A stretch of 64,000 nucleotides of DNA, taken from positions 19,495 through 83,494 of the forward strand of contig NZ_BJVD01000012.1 in assembly GCF_007988965.1 (NCBI RefSeq). The letters run 5' to 3'. The stretch's first letter is position 1, and every line of letters starts with the position of its first letter. Shown here piece by piece: positions 17,526-26,929 of this stretch. The position numbers and the translations under genes were made by a program. The notes under the pieces are model-generated. The model saw only the letters and a program-made list of their open reading frames with translations, was not told the DNA's origin and made no database searches. Origin of the DNA: Rummeliibacillus stabekisii (GTDB lineage: Bacteria > Bacillota > Bacilli > Bacillales_A > Planococcaceae).

Positions 17526-17573
17526 AAAAAACCCTGCCCTATATGAGCCAAGTAATCTATAGGGCGGTTTTTA
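17526..17573. terminator. Bidirectional terminator between hssS and the peptide transporter
   Basis: Fifteen base pairs with a 2-base bulge join an A-run arm (from 17526) with a T-run arm (to 17573) across a loop of about 14 bases. It lies between convergent operons and can serve both. Confidence 0.8.
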
Positions 17574-17594
17574 TTATAGTTTATTAAAAGAAAG

Positions 17595-18560
17595 TTACAC
17601 ATAATGACAAGCGACTTGATGGCCTGCCCCCACATCTCTAAGCGCTGGAACTTCTTGAGCGCATCTTTCCGTAGCAAAAGGGCATCGTGTTCTGAATTTG
17701 CATCCACTTGGGGGGTGTACAGAACTAGGGATTTCACCCCTTAATATAATTCTTTCTTTTTTGATAGTAGGATCAGGGATCGGCACTGCTGACAATAATG
17801 CTTTTGTATAAGGGTGTAGCGGATTCGTAAATAATTCTGTGCGGTCAGCTACTTCTACAAGGTTGCCCAAATACATAATGCCAACCTTCGTGCATAGATG
17901 CTCAACGATACTTAAATCATGAGAAATGAATAAGTATGATAGCCCGTTTTGTTCTTGCAAATCTTTAAACAAGTTGATGATTTGTGCTTGAATCGATACA
18001 TCTAATGCTGCTACCGGTTCATCCGCCACAATAAAGGTTGGATTTAAGGCCATTGCTCTAGCAATGACAATTCGTTGCCGCTGCCCGCCAGAAAATTCAT
18101 GTGGATAGCGATCGATATAATGGTGAGAAAGGCCACATTTTTCTAGCGTTTCGGAAACGATGTCACGGATATCACCTTTATCAGCTAGTCCGTGATCCAT
18201 CAACGCCTCGCCGATGGCATCACCAATGCGCATTCTAGGGTTCAGTGAACTATATGGATCTTGGAATACCAATTGCATTTTCGGACGTATCTGCCGAAGC
18301 TTTTGTTTGTCTACTCCAAAGATATCTTCACCCATAAATTTGACCGTACCCTCTGTTTTTTCATGCAGCCTTAGTATTGTATGGCCGACTGTCGACTTTC
18401 CGCTTCCGGATTCTCCGACAAGGCCAAATACTTCTCCTGGCTTTATGATAAAATCAACGCCATCTACTGCTTTTACATATTGCTTCTTTTGTCCAAATAC
18501 ACCGGACTTAATCGGAAAATATTTTTTTAAGCCATTTACTTCTATGATTGATTCGGTCAT
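17595..18560 (-). CDS. Oligopeptide ABC transporter ATP-binding protein, OppF/DppF type
   Basis: One of the two ATPases that power peptide uptake. The 321 residues have Walker A (GESGSGKST near residue 50), the LVFQDPYSSLNPRM Q-loop, signature FSGGQRQRIVIARA near 162 and Walker B (FIVADEP). The C-terminal extension with spaced cysteines (CKFRTRCPFATERC) is characteristic of peptide-type ATPases. The ATG overlaps the stop of the OppD-like gene by four bases. It is the last gene of the five-gene leftward transporter operon. Confidence 0.92.
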   Translation of the reverse strand: MTESIIEVNGLKKYFPIKSGVFGQKKQYVKAVDGVDFIIKPGEVFGLVGESGSGKSTVGHTILRLHEKTEGTVKFMGEDIFGVDKQKLRQIRPKMQLVFQDPYSSLNPRMRIGDAIGEALMDHGLADKGDIRDIVSETLEKCGLSHHYIDRYPHEFSGGQRQRIVIARAMALNPTFIVADEPVAALDVSIQAQIINLFKDLQEQNGLSYLFISHDLSIVEHLCTKVGIMYLGNLVEVADRTELFTNPLHPYTKALLSAVPIPDPTIKKERIILRGEIPSSVHPPSGCKFRTRCPFATERCAQEVPALRDVGAGHQVACHYV

Positions 18561-19552
18561 ATCTTTAATCCTTCCTTACGGGGTGCTTCCTTGTATAACC
18601 AGCAAGCAACACAATGAGTTGTCGACTCGGATGTTAAAGCAGGCATCGATTGGCCACAAATATCCATTCGGTACTCGCAGCGATCTTGAAAGAAGCAATG
18701 GTCGCCTAATGTAGAAAGGTCAGGCACCTGGCCAGGAATGGTATAGAGGCGTTCTTGAAATTTATTAATGACTGGCTTTGCGTGAAGCAGACCTTTTGTG
18801 TATGGATGTTTTGGCTCTTTGAATATTTCCAGGACTGTCCCTTCCTCAACGACCTTCCCGGCATACATAACAACAACACGGTCAGCCATTTCAGCTACTA
18901 CGCCAAGGTCATGCGTAATAAAAAGAATAGAAGTTTGCAATTCTTTATTAATTTCTTTTAAAATCTCTAAGATTTGCGCTTGTATCGTTACGTCTAAAGC
19001 AGTTGTCGGCTCATCGGCAATAATCAACTTAGGATCACATGAAAGGGCAATCGCAATCATAATTCGTTGCAGCATCCCGCCGCTCAATTCATGAGGATAT
19101 GACTTCATGAGTTGTTTGGTTCTCGACAAACCTACTTTTTCCATCAATTCAATACATTTATCGTAGGCTTCATTTTTACTTAGTTTTGTATGTTGAAGAA
19201 GGGGTTCCATCATTTGATCTCCGATTGTATACACAGGGTTCAATGCGCTCATCGGTTCTTGGAAAATCATTGCAATATCATTGCCACGTAGATTGCGTAA
19301 TGCTTTATTGCCAAGTGTCAAAATGTCTTGGTCTTGAAAAAGAATTTGCCCGCCTTCAATGACACCAGGTGCTTCAATCAGCTTCATGATGGACATAGCG
19401 GTGACACTTTTTCCGCAGCCTGATTCGCCCACTAAGCAAACAATTTCTCCTTTGTTGACAGTGACATTGACGTGGTTGCTTGCTTTAACGGAGCCATGTT
19501 CCGTATAAAAGGTAGTCTGTAAATCTTTAATTTCTAGTAACGGAGTTGCCAA
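18557..19552 (-). CDS. Oligopeptide ABC transporter ATP-binding protein, OppD/DppD type
   Basis: The second ATPase of the peptide importer. Walker A (GESGCGKSVT), a Q-loop (IFQEPMSALNPVYTIG), signature LSGGMLQRIMIAIAL and Walker B (LIIADEPTTALD) are all present. The C-terminal Cys-containing extension (CFFQDRCEYRMDIC) is typical. The frame is open to 19558, but that TTG touches the RBS; the TTG at 19552 lies 7 bases after AAGGAGG and is preferred. Six to twelve bases separate it from the permease gene upstream. Confidence 0.92.
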   Translation of the reverse strand: MATPLLEIKDLQTTFYTEHGSVKASNHVNVTVNKGEIVCLVGESGCGKSVTAMSIMKLIEAPGVIEGGQILFQDQDILTLGNKALRNLRGNDIAMIFQEPMSALNPVYTIGDQMMEPLLQHTKLSKNEAYDKCIELMEKVGLSRTKQLMKSYPHELSGGMLQRIMIAIALSCDPKLIIADEPTTALDVTIQAQILEILKEINKELQTSILFITHDLGVVAEMADRVVVMYAGKVVEEGTVLEIFKEPKHPYTKGLLHAKPVINKFQERLYTIPGQVPDLSTLGDHCFFQDRCEYRMDICGQSMPALTSESTTHCVACWLYKEAPRKEGLKI

Positions 19553-19564
19553 AATCAACCCTCC

Positions 19565-20482
19565 TTATTGCTTCATTTTTGGATCCAATACATCGCGAAG
19601 ACCATCGCCTAGCAGGTTGATGGAGATAACGGTCAAGAATATCGCAAAACCAGGCGGGACCCATAGCCATGGTCGCTGTTGGAAGTCTATTAATGAGTTA
19701 GCAGAATCAATCATATTTCCCCAAGAAGCGGCAGGTGGAACAACACCTAAGCCTAGGAAACTTAATGCCGACTCACTTAGAATTGCTCCGGCCACATTCA
19801 AAGTGGCCACTACGATAAGTAAGGGAACAGTGTTTGGAAGCAAGTGAGAGAAAATTTTTCGTCGATCCTTTAATCCCAATACTTCTGTCGCTTTCATAAA
19901 GGCTTGCTCTCGAAATGTTAAAATCTCTCCTCGTACAAGCCTTGCTAAACCAGGCCAGCCAACAAAGCTAAGCATCAGCATAACAAGGTAAATACGATAT
20001 TCTGGTTCTACTTTCAGTTCTGATAGTAAAGCACCCATTAGTAGCAGCAATGGCAAACCGGGAATGGACATCAATACATCCGCTAGCCGCATAATAATCG
20101 TGTCAGGCAAGCCTCGATAATAACCAGATATGGCGCCTAAAGCTGAACCTAAAATAATGGATATGACCATAGAGGCTAAGCCTACTGTTAGGGATATGCG
20201 CCCAGCAAGCATGAGCCGAGTCAATACGTCACGTCCGAACTTATCTGTCCCCATCCAATGAAGAGAAGAGGGTGGTTGGTTTATGATGGCACTATTTACG
20301 GATTGGCCTGCATACGGAGAAAGGAAAGGTCCGATAAAACAAAATAAAAAAATGAAAACCAAGAAATAGAGACTCCCCATGGCCAGCTTTTTTTTGCGGA
20401 TTTTTTTCCAAGTATCCTTCCAAAGTGAAGGCCTTTTTGTTGATTGTCCATGGTTTGCATGTTTGACTGTCGCTGAATTCAC
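19565..20482 (-). CDS. Oligopeptide ABC transporter permease, OppC/DppC type
   Basis: A 305-residue inner permease of the peptide importer. A cytoplasmic N-terminus precedes a first helix (about 35-57). The DppC-type signature SLHWMGTDKFGRDVLTRL follows, then five further helices and the EAA-type loop with EVLGLKDRRKIFSHLLPN. The GTG start is preceded by GGAGGTG. It pairs with the OppB-type permease 13 bases upstream. Confidence 0.92.
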   Translation of the reverse strand: MNSATVKHANHGQSTKRPSLWKDTWKKIRKKKLAMGSLYFLVFIFLFCFIGPFLSPYAGQSVNSAIINQPPSSLHWMGTDKFGRDVLTRLMLAGRISLTVGLASMVISIILGSALGAISGYYRGLPDTIIMRLADVLMSIPGLPLLLLMGALLSELKVEPEYRIYLVMLMLSFVGWPGLARLVRGEILTFREQAFMKATEVLGLKDRRKIFSHLLPNTVPLLIVVATLNVAGAILSESALSFLGLGVVPPAASWGNMIDSANSLIDFQQRPWLWVPPGFAIFLTVISINLLGDGLRDVLDPKMKQ

Positions 20483-20495
20483 TTTTTCACCTCCA

Positions 20496-21452
20496 TTATT
20501 TCAAACGAATTCTAGGGTCGACCGCAGCATACGCAACATCTGCGAATAGATTTCCCAGTATCGTTAAGAAACTTAAAAACATTGTGAATGTCATTAACAC
20601 CGGATAGTCGCGATTATTTAATGACTCTAGCTGTACTTGGCCAATGCCAGGCCAGTTAAATACCTGTTCAATGATGATTGCCCCTGAGAATAGTGCAGGC
20701 AACTCAAATGCCAATAAAGTGATACATGGCAGTAGGGCATTTTTTAATGCATGTTTAAAAATAATTTTGCTTTCTTTTAGCCCTTTAGCGCGTGCTGTAC
20801 GAATATAATCCTGACGTACAACCTCCAGCATGCTAGTTCGTACATATCGAGTCAGACTTCCTGTACCAAGTAACACCAATATAAATACGGGAAGAATCAT
20901 ATGCCGTCCTATTTCCACATAATGGGCTAATCCAGTAGTATTGCTCCCGACGTCAATCATCCCGCCTACAGGCAATAGATTCATATCAATCGCAAAGATC
21001 TTAATCAGCAATAAACCAATAAAGAAGGAGGGGATAGACATAGCGGCAAAAACAAAGAATGTAACGAAGCTATCAAATATAGAATATTGTTTCATCGCAG
21101 AATACACACCAGTTATTAATGCAATAATCCATGTGATGACCAAAGAGATGATAGAAACGATAAAAGAATTCCAGATGAATTGATTGATTACCTTTGTCAC
21201 CGGTTGTTGGTATTGGAATGAAAAGCCTAGGTCGCCGTGGAATATCCCAGCAATCCAATTAAAATATCGTTTGATGACAGGCTCATTAAAACCATAAAAT
21301 TCCCTTAGTTCGGCAGCGCGTTGAGGAGTAAGAGAAGGATTTGAGTCCACATAATCTCCTGGAAGCAATGCGAATAAATAAAAGATTAGAAACGATGTTC
21401 CAATCAATATGGGAATCGAAATAAGTACCCGTCGGATAATATATTCTTTCAA
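20496..21452 (-). CDS. Oligopeptide ABC transporter permease, OppB/DppB type
   Basis: A 318-residue permease with an N-terminal IIRRVLISIPILIGTSF helix, a periplasmic-type loop with LPGDYVD, and an EAA loop (ARAKGLKESKIIFKHALKNALLP) that contacts the ATPases. The C-terminal VFNWPGIGQ stretch and PRIRLK ending are family hallmarks. An ATG frame reaches 21494, but TTG at 21452 with GGGGG seven bases upstream gives the usual family length and removes a non-conserved leader. It lies second in the operon. Confidence 0.92.
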   Translation of the reverse strand: MKEYIIRRVLISIPILIGTSFLIFYLFALLPGDYVDSNPSLTPQRAAELREFYGFNEPVIKRYFNWIAGIFHGDLGFSFQYQQPVTKVINQFIWNSFIVSIISLVITWIIALITGVYSAMKQYSIFDSFVTFFVFAAMSIPSFFIGLLLIKIFAIDMNLLPVGGMIDVGSNTTGLAHYVEIGRHMILPVFILVLLGTGSLTRYVRTSMLEVVRQDYIRTARAKGLKESKIIFKHALKNALLPCITLLAFELPALFSGAIIIEQVFNWPGIGQVQLESLNNRDYPVLMTFTMFLSFLTILGNLFADVAYAAVDPRIRLK

Positions 21453-21603
21453 CGTAAAACCCCCATCAGAAAAGAGGAGGAGCATACACTCCATCCGCTT
21501 TTAAATGAATTTCACTGTGATTGCGGTTAGCTTAAATGACCAACGTCTGTCACAGGCTAATAATTTTCTTTGCACAATGCGACATACCGATTGAGGATCG
21601 CAC

Positions 21604-23316
21604 TTACTTTGTAATGTCAACCTCAGTTAAACTCGAAAGGATACCATTGTAAGGATCTTGTTTGACTCCGTCGATGCGAGAGCTAACACCATTTAAAATC
21701 TTGCGATAGTTTAATAGAATGATTGGTGGGTTATCAGCAAATTCTTTATATAATTCGTGATAAATTTCTTTTCTCTTTTCTTGGTCTAGTGTATTTTGAC
21801 CTTCTTCAATCAGCTTATCGAGAGCCGGATTTTTGTACCCGTTATTCTTATCTGCATTTTTAGAATGGTAATCTGCTACCACGTCATTTGGATCCATAAT
21901 CATTGGAGTAGAGAAGGAAGCCAAGTCATAGTTTCCTTTGTCTACTTTTGAAACTAATGCATTAAAGTCGGAGAACTCTGGTTTAAGATTGATGCCAATT
22001 TCCTTATAATTCTCTTTGGCAATCGGGATTAAGCCATCATCAGATTTAGCGCTTAGATAAACAAGTTCTAGCTTTTTGCCATCTTTTTCACGAATGCCGT
22101 TTTTGCCAACTTTCCATCCTGCTTCATCCAATAATTCTTTTGCTTTTTTAGGGTCATAGTTAAACTTTCTGACACCTTCATCGTTGTATGCCCATGACAC
22201 GGGCGCGATTGGAATATTCGCTACTTCGCCATATCCTTGGTAAACAGTATCAATGATTTGTTGGCGATTCAGCCCATAGTTTAGTGCTTGGCGTACTTTG
22301 GCATCCTTCATATACTCTTTTTTATTGTTAATAGAGATAAAGCTAATTGGTGTGCCAGTATAGATATCGATGTTTGCAAATCCAACTGATTTCAATTGTT
22401 CTAGGTTATCCGCATTTGCTGTGAAACCAGCAAAGTCTACATCCCCAGCTTGGAAATACTGTAGGCCATTTTCATTGGCGATTTTATAGATGAAATGCTT
22501 AATCTTCGGTGCGCCATTCCAATAATTTTCATTTGCTACATATCGTACTTCTTGATTTGGAATGTACTTGTCGAATTTGTATGGACCAGCTCCCATTGGC
22601 TTTTGATAAAGATCTTTTAAATAATCGAGGTTGCCAAAGTGATAACCTTTACCATAATAAGCTTTTGAAAGGACAGGACCTCCCAAGATACTTAGTGCTT
22701 GCACATCAACAGAGTCTGTTTTAATAGTGATTGTTTGGTCATCAACGATTTCGATACCTTTGATTGTTTTAGCTTTGCCTTTTTTGTAGTCTTCGCCGCC
22801 GATGATATGGGCACGGCTAATATCTGTGTCACCTGCGTATGATGGGTCATGTAGTATGGACAATGTAAATCCAACATCCTCGGAAGTTACAGGCTTACCA
22901 TCACTAAATTTCGCATTTTTTCGAATATGGAAAGTATACGTTTTTCCATCCTTCGAGATTTCCCATTTTTCAGCAAGCTTTGGTGTGTATTCGCCTTTCT
23001 CATTGATATCAACTAAGCCGTCAAAAATAGGTGAAGATACATTGCCGTCATATCCGGTTTTATAGAAGTTCGGTAAAAAGGCGCCGCCTGGGTTAGTTGA
23101 GAGAGTAGCAATAAACGTATCCTTGCGATTTAACGCTTTTGCCGGAACGCTATCTGGGCTTGCTGCTTTCAGCGATTCATCCTTGATTGAGGCAACCTTC
23201 GAAGATTGACCTGAACTTGTATTGTTTGAATTGTTTGTCGCCTGTTCACCGCATGCTGCTAATAACAAAGAAGCAGCAGCAAAAGGAATAATTAATTTTG
23301 TAAATTTTTTTCTCAA
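21604..23316 (-). CDS. Peptide-binding lipoprotein of an ABC transporter (OppA/DppE type)
   Basis: The extracellular solute-binding protein that captures peptides for the importer. Residues 1-22 are a lipoprotein signal with lipobox LAAC and the lipidated cysteine at 22, followed by a Ser/Asn-rich linker. The rest is an SBP family 5 domain with EKWEISKDGKTYTFHIRKNAKFSDGKP near residue 115 and a WNGAPKIKHF strand. The length of 570 is normal. TTG start follows AAGGAGG. It is the first gene of the operon. The exact substrate (oligopeptide, dipeptide or another ligand) is not determined by sequence. Confidence 0.92.
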   Translation of the reverse strand: MRKKFTKLIIPFAAASLLLAACGEQATNNSNNTSSGQSSKVASIKDESLKAASPDSVPAKALNRKDTFIATLSTNPGGAFLPNFYKTGYDGNVSSPIFDGLVDINEKGEYTPKLAEKWEISKDGKTYTFHIRKNAKFSDGKPVTSEDVGFTLSILHDPSYAGDTDISRAHIIGGEDYKKGKAKTIKGIEIVDDQTITIKTDSVDVQALSILGGPVLSKAYYGKGYHFGNLDYLKDLYQKPMGAGPYKFDKYIPNQEVRYVANENYWNGAPKIKHFIYKIANENGLQYFQAGDVDFAGFTANADNLEQLKSVGFANIDIYTGTPISFISINNKKEYMKDAKVRQALNYGLNRQQIIDTVYQGYGEVANIPIAPVSWAYNDEGVRKFNYDPKKAKELLDEAGWKVGKNGIREKDGKKLELVYLSAKSDDGLIPIAKENYKEIGINLKPEFSDFNALVSKVDKGNYDLASFSTPMIMDPNDVVADYHSKNADKNNGYKNPALDKLIEEGQNTLDQEKRKEIYHELYKEFADNPPIILLNYRKILNGVSSRIDGVKQDPYNGILSSLTEVDITK

Positions 23317-23898
23317 TTTGAATCCTCCTTGGAATGTTTTCCTAAAACTAAATAATTCGTTTGAAAATCGTTCTTACATGGATATGTTAAAGAATTGTTT
23401 CAGATTCCCTTTACTTACATATTTTTTATCTTATAATACCGATAAATATAGTAGGGTTTTAAACTAAAAAAATAAGCTTATTACAATTAGCCTCCTTCTA
23501 GATATGTATAAACGGCAATATAAGGATTCTACCAGTATGAAAATCCAAAAATATAAGGTAGCAGCATTAGCTCATACCCTAGAGCAAAAAGCTTTTTTAC
23601 TGCTTAATAGAATGTATTATTTCTAAATTATGATAGTAGTATTTCCAAATTTACGTTTCATTAGGTAAGATTTGATAGATACCGTTTTCAGAAATAATAT
23701 ATATCTATTCGATTTTAATGTCAATAACCTTTCTAAATTAACTGATAGCTTGAAACAGTGGTTTGCTTGTTAAAATTCCCTCATCATTTATGTTAAAAAT
23801 ATGAATCTAACTCCCCATCTTGTTGACTTCATTCAGTGTATGTATAGTTTCTTTCATATGCTCCAATTATTGATCTCAAAACAGAAGAAATAAAAAAT
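23317..23898. other. Intergenic region upstream of the peptide transporter
   Basis: About 580 AT-rich bases without a gene. It must hold the leftward transporter promoter. Weak CodY-like stretches occur near 23350 and 23680 (about 10 of 15 consensus positions each), too poor to call. Confidence 0.4.
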
Positions 23899-23955
23899 AA
23901 AGTGGAATGGGCTCCTCTTTTTGGTAAGTAAAAAGGATGGCAACTATTCCACTTT
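23899..23955 (-). terminator. Terminator of the alcohol dehydrogenase gene
   Basis: A 10-bp outer stem (23899-23908 with 23946-23955) encloses a second, inner stem. On the minus strand it is followed by a T-rich run. It lies about 50 bases after the alcohol dehydrogenase stop. Confidence 0.75.
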
Positions 23956-24004
23956 AATATCAAAAATTTATTAAAAAATATTTTTAAAAGGGGCTGGTTA
24001 TGTT

Positions 24005-25093
24005 TTATTGAACGCGTAAGATTGGTTTAATCGCCTCACCCTTTTTGGAGGCTTCAAATGCTTCATTGATTTGGTCAAAGTCATAGAATTTCACTAATTT
24101 ATCAAAAGGAAATAGGCCGGCTTTGTAATACTCCACTAATTGTGGGATAAAGACATTCGGCACGGCATCCCCTTCAATGACTCCTACCATTGTTTTTCCT
24201 TCTGCCATTAGATCATTGTGGACATCAATCGTCATTTCAGGTGTTACACCAACAATTGCAGCCACGCCAAGTGGACGTAATGCCTGCAAACATTGACGGA
24301 CAACTGGCGGAACCCCAGTTGTATCAATTGCATATTTATTGCCGCCTTTTGTTAATTTTTTGATCTCTTCTACTACATTAGTCTTTAATCCATTAAAGGC
24401 ATGCGTTGCACCTAGCTCTTTTGCTAGCTCTAAGCGAGAGTCATTAACATCGACCACAATAATCATCTTACATCCAACTATCTTGGCCGCCATCACAGCA
24501 CTCAATCCAACAGCGCCAGCGCCATAAATTGCAATCGTAGAGCCGAATTCTGGTTTAAGTTTATTTAAAACCGTGCCAGCTCCTGTTTGAATTCCACACC
24601 CTAATGGACCTAATAAGGCTAAATCTACATCTGGATCTACTTTCACTACATTGCGCTCATGTACAACGGCAAAAGTGCCAAAGGAAGATTGGCCGAAGAA
24701 TGTTGATAATTGCTCGCCGTCTTGGGATAAACGATGCGTATAATCGTCATTGACACCACCAAAATTCAAATCATTAAACGTTTCACAAACAGCAGGGTGT
24801 CCAGTTAAGCAATTGTCGCAATGGCCACAATGAGCGAAGGATAATACTACATGATCACCCTTGGCAAAACGGGTAACGCCTTCACCTACATCTTCTATGA
24901 TGCCGGCGCCTTCATGACCGAGCACCGCGGGAAGGGGAGCGATAGCTGCATCACGCGCAACCGCATCAGTATGACATACACCTGTAGCGACAATTTTGAC
25001 TAATACTTCATTTGCTTTGGGAGCTGCTAAGTCTACCTCTTCGAGAGTAAATTCTTGGCCTTGCCCATGTGTAACTGCTGCTTTAATTTTCAT
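24005..25093 (-). CDS. Zinc-dependent NAD(P) alcohol dehydrogenase
   Basis: A medium-chain dehydrogenase/reductase of 362 residues that oxidises alcohols or reduces aldehydes with a nicotinamide cofactor. Catalytic zinc ligands are Cys40 and His60-Glu61 (GHEGAG). The structural zinc site is Cys89-x2-Cys92-x2-Cys95-x7-Cys103. The Rossmann motif IYGAGAVGLSAV lies near residue 190, and Asp in VVVDVN near 216 suggests NAD preference. The overall pattern recalls benzyl/geraniol-type and class III-like enzymes; the substrate is unknown. A good GGAGC RBS precedes the ATG. It is a single-gene unit with its own terminator. Confidence 0.88.
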   Translation of the reverse strand: MKIKAAVTHGQGQEFTLEEVDLAAPKANEVLVKIVATGVCHTDAVARDAAIAPLPAVLGHEGAGIIEDVGEGVTRFAKGDHVVLSFAHCGHCDNCLTGHPAVCETFNDLNFGGVNDDYTHRLSQDGEQLSTFFGQSSFGTFAVVHERNVVKVDPDVDLALLGPLGCGIQTGAGTVLNKLKPEFGSTIAIYGAGAVGLSAVMAAKIVGCKMIIVVDVNDSRLELAKELGATHAFNGLKTNVVEEIKKLTKGGNKYAIDTTGVPPVVRQCLQALRPLGVAAIVGVTPEMTIDVHNDLMAEGKTMVGVIEGDAVPNVFIPQLVEYYKAGLFPFDKLVKFYDFDQINEAFEASKKGEAIKPILRVQ

Positions 25094-25134
25094 ATTAAAT
25101 ATGCTCCTAAAGTAGTTTTTTAATTTAATCTAAT

Positions 25135-25947
25135 TTAATTTGCTGTACTATTTGCTGATACAGTAGCCCGTGGCCGTGTAGATCTATACCATTGCAAACA
25201 AAGCATAAAAATAATGGCACAATCAATGACGTCTCCACCATAATACATAATCATACTGCCCAGCTCTGCCTGGTACTGCGGTACTCCAACGGGCGGATGA
25301 GCGTAAATGTATTTAGATAAAATACCGTGGCCCGCTAAGGCAATGGTTAATACAATGGCGCGGTATAGAAAGGGCGTACGATGGGAAACAGGGTCAATAT
25401 AAATCATTGATACAGTAAACAAATAACCAGCCACAAAGATGTGGAGGTGAATTAGAACATAGATCCACATGCTTTCATGCATAAGTGAATATAAGGGAGT
25501 GGTGTATAAAAGCCAAAGTCCACCTATATTTAAAAGGGACGCAATGACTGGGTTTGTATACATTCTGCTTGGCCAGCTTTTCAGCAGCCGAGTTAGGTTT
25601 CGTGCTTTGGCGACAGGTAATGTACGTAACAAAAGGGCCATAGGTGAAGCAAGCGCCATTAGCAGTGGGGCAAGCATTCCTAAAAGCAGGTGACCAACCA
25701 TATGTGCGGTGAAATTTGTGTGAGCACGCTCTGCTATTGGTCCTAATAATGAGGCTGCTGCAAACAAAATACCAAAAAGCCACAGTATAGTGCGCTTTAC
25801 CGGCCATGGTTGATATCGCTTATTCGAAAGAACGACCGCAAGGATATAGAAGACCAAAGCCAATATAAAGAAAAGCCCCAAAAAGAATTGAGGCATTCCT
25901 CCAGATAAAGAGTGGACTGTAGAATGCATATTGCTATGGCTGTTCAT
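25135..25947 (-). CDS. ctaG: Caa3-type cytochrome c oxidase assembly protein CtaG
   Basis: A 270-residue polytopic membrane protein of the CtaG_caa3 family, needed for forming active caa3 cytochrome oxidase in Bacillus. About seven hydrophobic helices are visible. The family features are HMVGHLLLGMLAPLLMALASP near residue 82-102, HLHIFVAGYLF near 167, and MMYYGGD near 238. It overlaps the DUF2243 gene upstream by 14 bases, so the two are co-expressed. Other ctaCDEF genes are not in the window, so this may be a second, stand-alone copy. Confidence 0.88.
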   Translation of the reverse strand: MNSHSNMHSTVHSLSGGMPQFFLGLFFILALVFYILAVVLSNKRYQPWPVKRTILWLFGILFAAASLLGPIAERAHTNFTAHMVGHLLLGMLAPLLMALASPMALLLRTLPVAKARNLTRLLKSWPSRMYTNPVIASLLNIGGLWLLYTTPLYSLMHESMWIYVLIHLHIFVAGYLFTVSMIYIDPVSHRTPFLYRAIVLTIALAGHGILSKYIYAHPPVGVPQYQAELGSMIMYYGGDVIDCAIIFMLCLQWYRSTRPRATVSANSTAN

Positions 25948-26437
25948 CAGTCACACTCCCAACAGGCTGAAGTCTGCTACGCGTCTTAAACACAAGGAAC
26001 AGCCCTATAAGTAACATAATGATAGCTAAAATATTCCATACTAAATCATAGATGATGAGGTTATCGACATATCGAATTTGGTGAAGCTGCATGACTTTGT
26101 GATGGACGGTGCCGTCATAAAGCTGAAATCCTCCTAGACCAATCAGCACGCCTCCCCACCACTTTACTGGAGCAAATGCATGGCGGCGATTGACATCGGC
26201 TAAAAGGAACGAACCGCCAATGGTCGCAAACCAGCCGAATGCATGGAAAATACCATCAGATAACAACCCGATATGAAGTGTTGATTTGTCATAAAAATGG
26301 TGCCACTGAAGTATTAAATGGAAAACAACTTCATCTATAAAGGCGGCAATACCTACTCCAAAAAGAAAACCAGACCATACGTTTCGTTTCGAGTAATGAG
26401 ATTGATTTGTCTGTTGTTTATTATTCATAACGGCCAT
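25934..26437 (-). CDS. DUF2243 family membrane protein
   Basis: A 167-residue integral membrane protein of unknown function. Four helices are visible: FLFGVGIAAFIDEVVFHLILQ, an AFGWFATIGGSFLLAD helix, WWGGVLIGLGGFQLYDG, and a C-terminal helix. Conserved histidines (QWHH, GTVHH, LHQIR) suggest a metal or heme site. The open frame extends to 26500, but ATG at 26437 with AAGGAGA five bases upstream is the convincing start. The overlap with ctaG suggests a role in respiratory-enzyme assembly, which is inference. Confidence 0.8.
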   Translation of the reverse strand: MAVMNNKQQTNQSHYSKRNVWSGFLFGVGIAAFIDEVVFHLILQWHHFYDKSTLHIGLLSDGIFHAFGWFATIGGSFLLADVNRRHAFAPVKWWGGVLIGLGGFQLYDGTVHHKVMQLHQIRYVDNLIIYDLVWNILAIIMLLIGLFLVFKTRSRLQPVGSVTDEQP

Positions 26438-26517
26438 ATTCTTCTCCTTCAAAACGTTTTCATACAGTAGTTTTTCCTTCATCTGCCACCTTTTAAACAA
26501 TTATTTGTAAGGAAACA

Positions 26518-26552
26518 AAAACCCCAAACAGCAGCGCTATTCGGGGTTTTGA
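26518..26552 (-). terminator. Intrinsic terminator after the DUF3243 gene
   Basis: An 8-bp CCCC/GGGG-containing stem (26518-26525 with 26543-26550) with a T-rich tail on the minus strand, immediately after the DUF3243 stop. Confidence 0.75.
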
Positions 26553-26554
26553 TG

Positions 26555-26812
26555 TTATTGTAAGTTCTTGTTTTGGACTAACTTAACAACACAGCTAGCT
26601 AGTGCTTCTTTTTCGTTTTCATTTGCAACGCCCCACATATCGGAAAGCACGCGTTGTTGTTCATTCTTCGGGTCAACATTGTTTGCGAGATAATCACCGA
26701 TTTGCATCGCTGCTTGTTTAATCGCATTGTTTGGCATACCTGATTGTTCTGCTTGGTTGACATGTTGTCCTAAGAATGATGTCCATTGTTGCCAGTTTTC
26801 TAATAGAGCCAT
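26555..26812 (-). CDS. DUF3243 family protein (YmfJ-like)
   Basis: An 85-residue helical protein of the DUF3243 family (B. subtilis YmfJ), widespread in Bacillales and of unknown role. Family features are the N-terminal NWQQWTSFLGQHVNQAE stretch, a central IGDYLANNVDPKN motif and the EKEALASCVVKLVQ ending. The GGAGGGAATTCAA leader gives a strong RBS. It is a single-gene unit with terminators on both sides. Confidence 0.85.
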   Translation of the reverse strand: MALLENWQQWTSFLGQHVNQAEQSGMPNNAIKQAAMQIGDYLANNVDPKNEQQRVLSDMWGVANENEKEALASCVVKLVQNKNLQ

Positions 26813-26890
26813 TTGAATTCCCTCCTTTTGATAGGTTCAGTATGTGTAGAATTCATTTGGCTATGTATAGTGTTGTAAATTTTTTTGTAA

Positions 26891-26929
26891 AAAAGAAGAC
26901 ACTCCTCTAAGAGAAGTGCTTTCGTCTTT
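26891..26929 (-). terminator. Probable terminator after the YugN-like gene
   Basis: An imperfect stem-loop directly after the YugN-like stop; on the minus strand it runs into a six-base T-run. Confidence 0.6.

Noticed and set aside
23350..23695. CodY-like boxes upstream of the peptide transporter
   Set aside because: About 10 of 15 positions match at best, which is expected by chance in AT-rich DNA.
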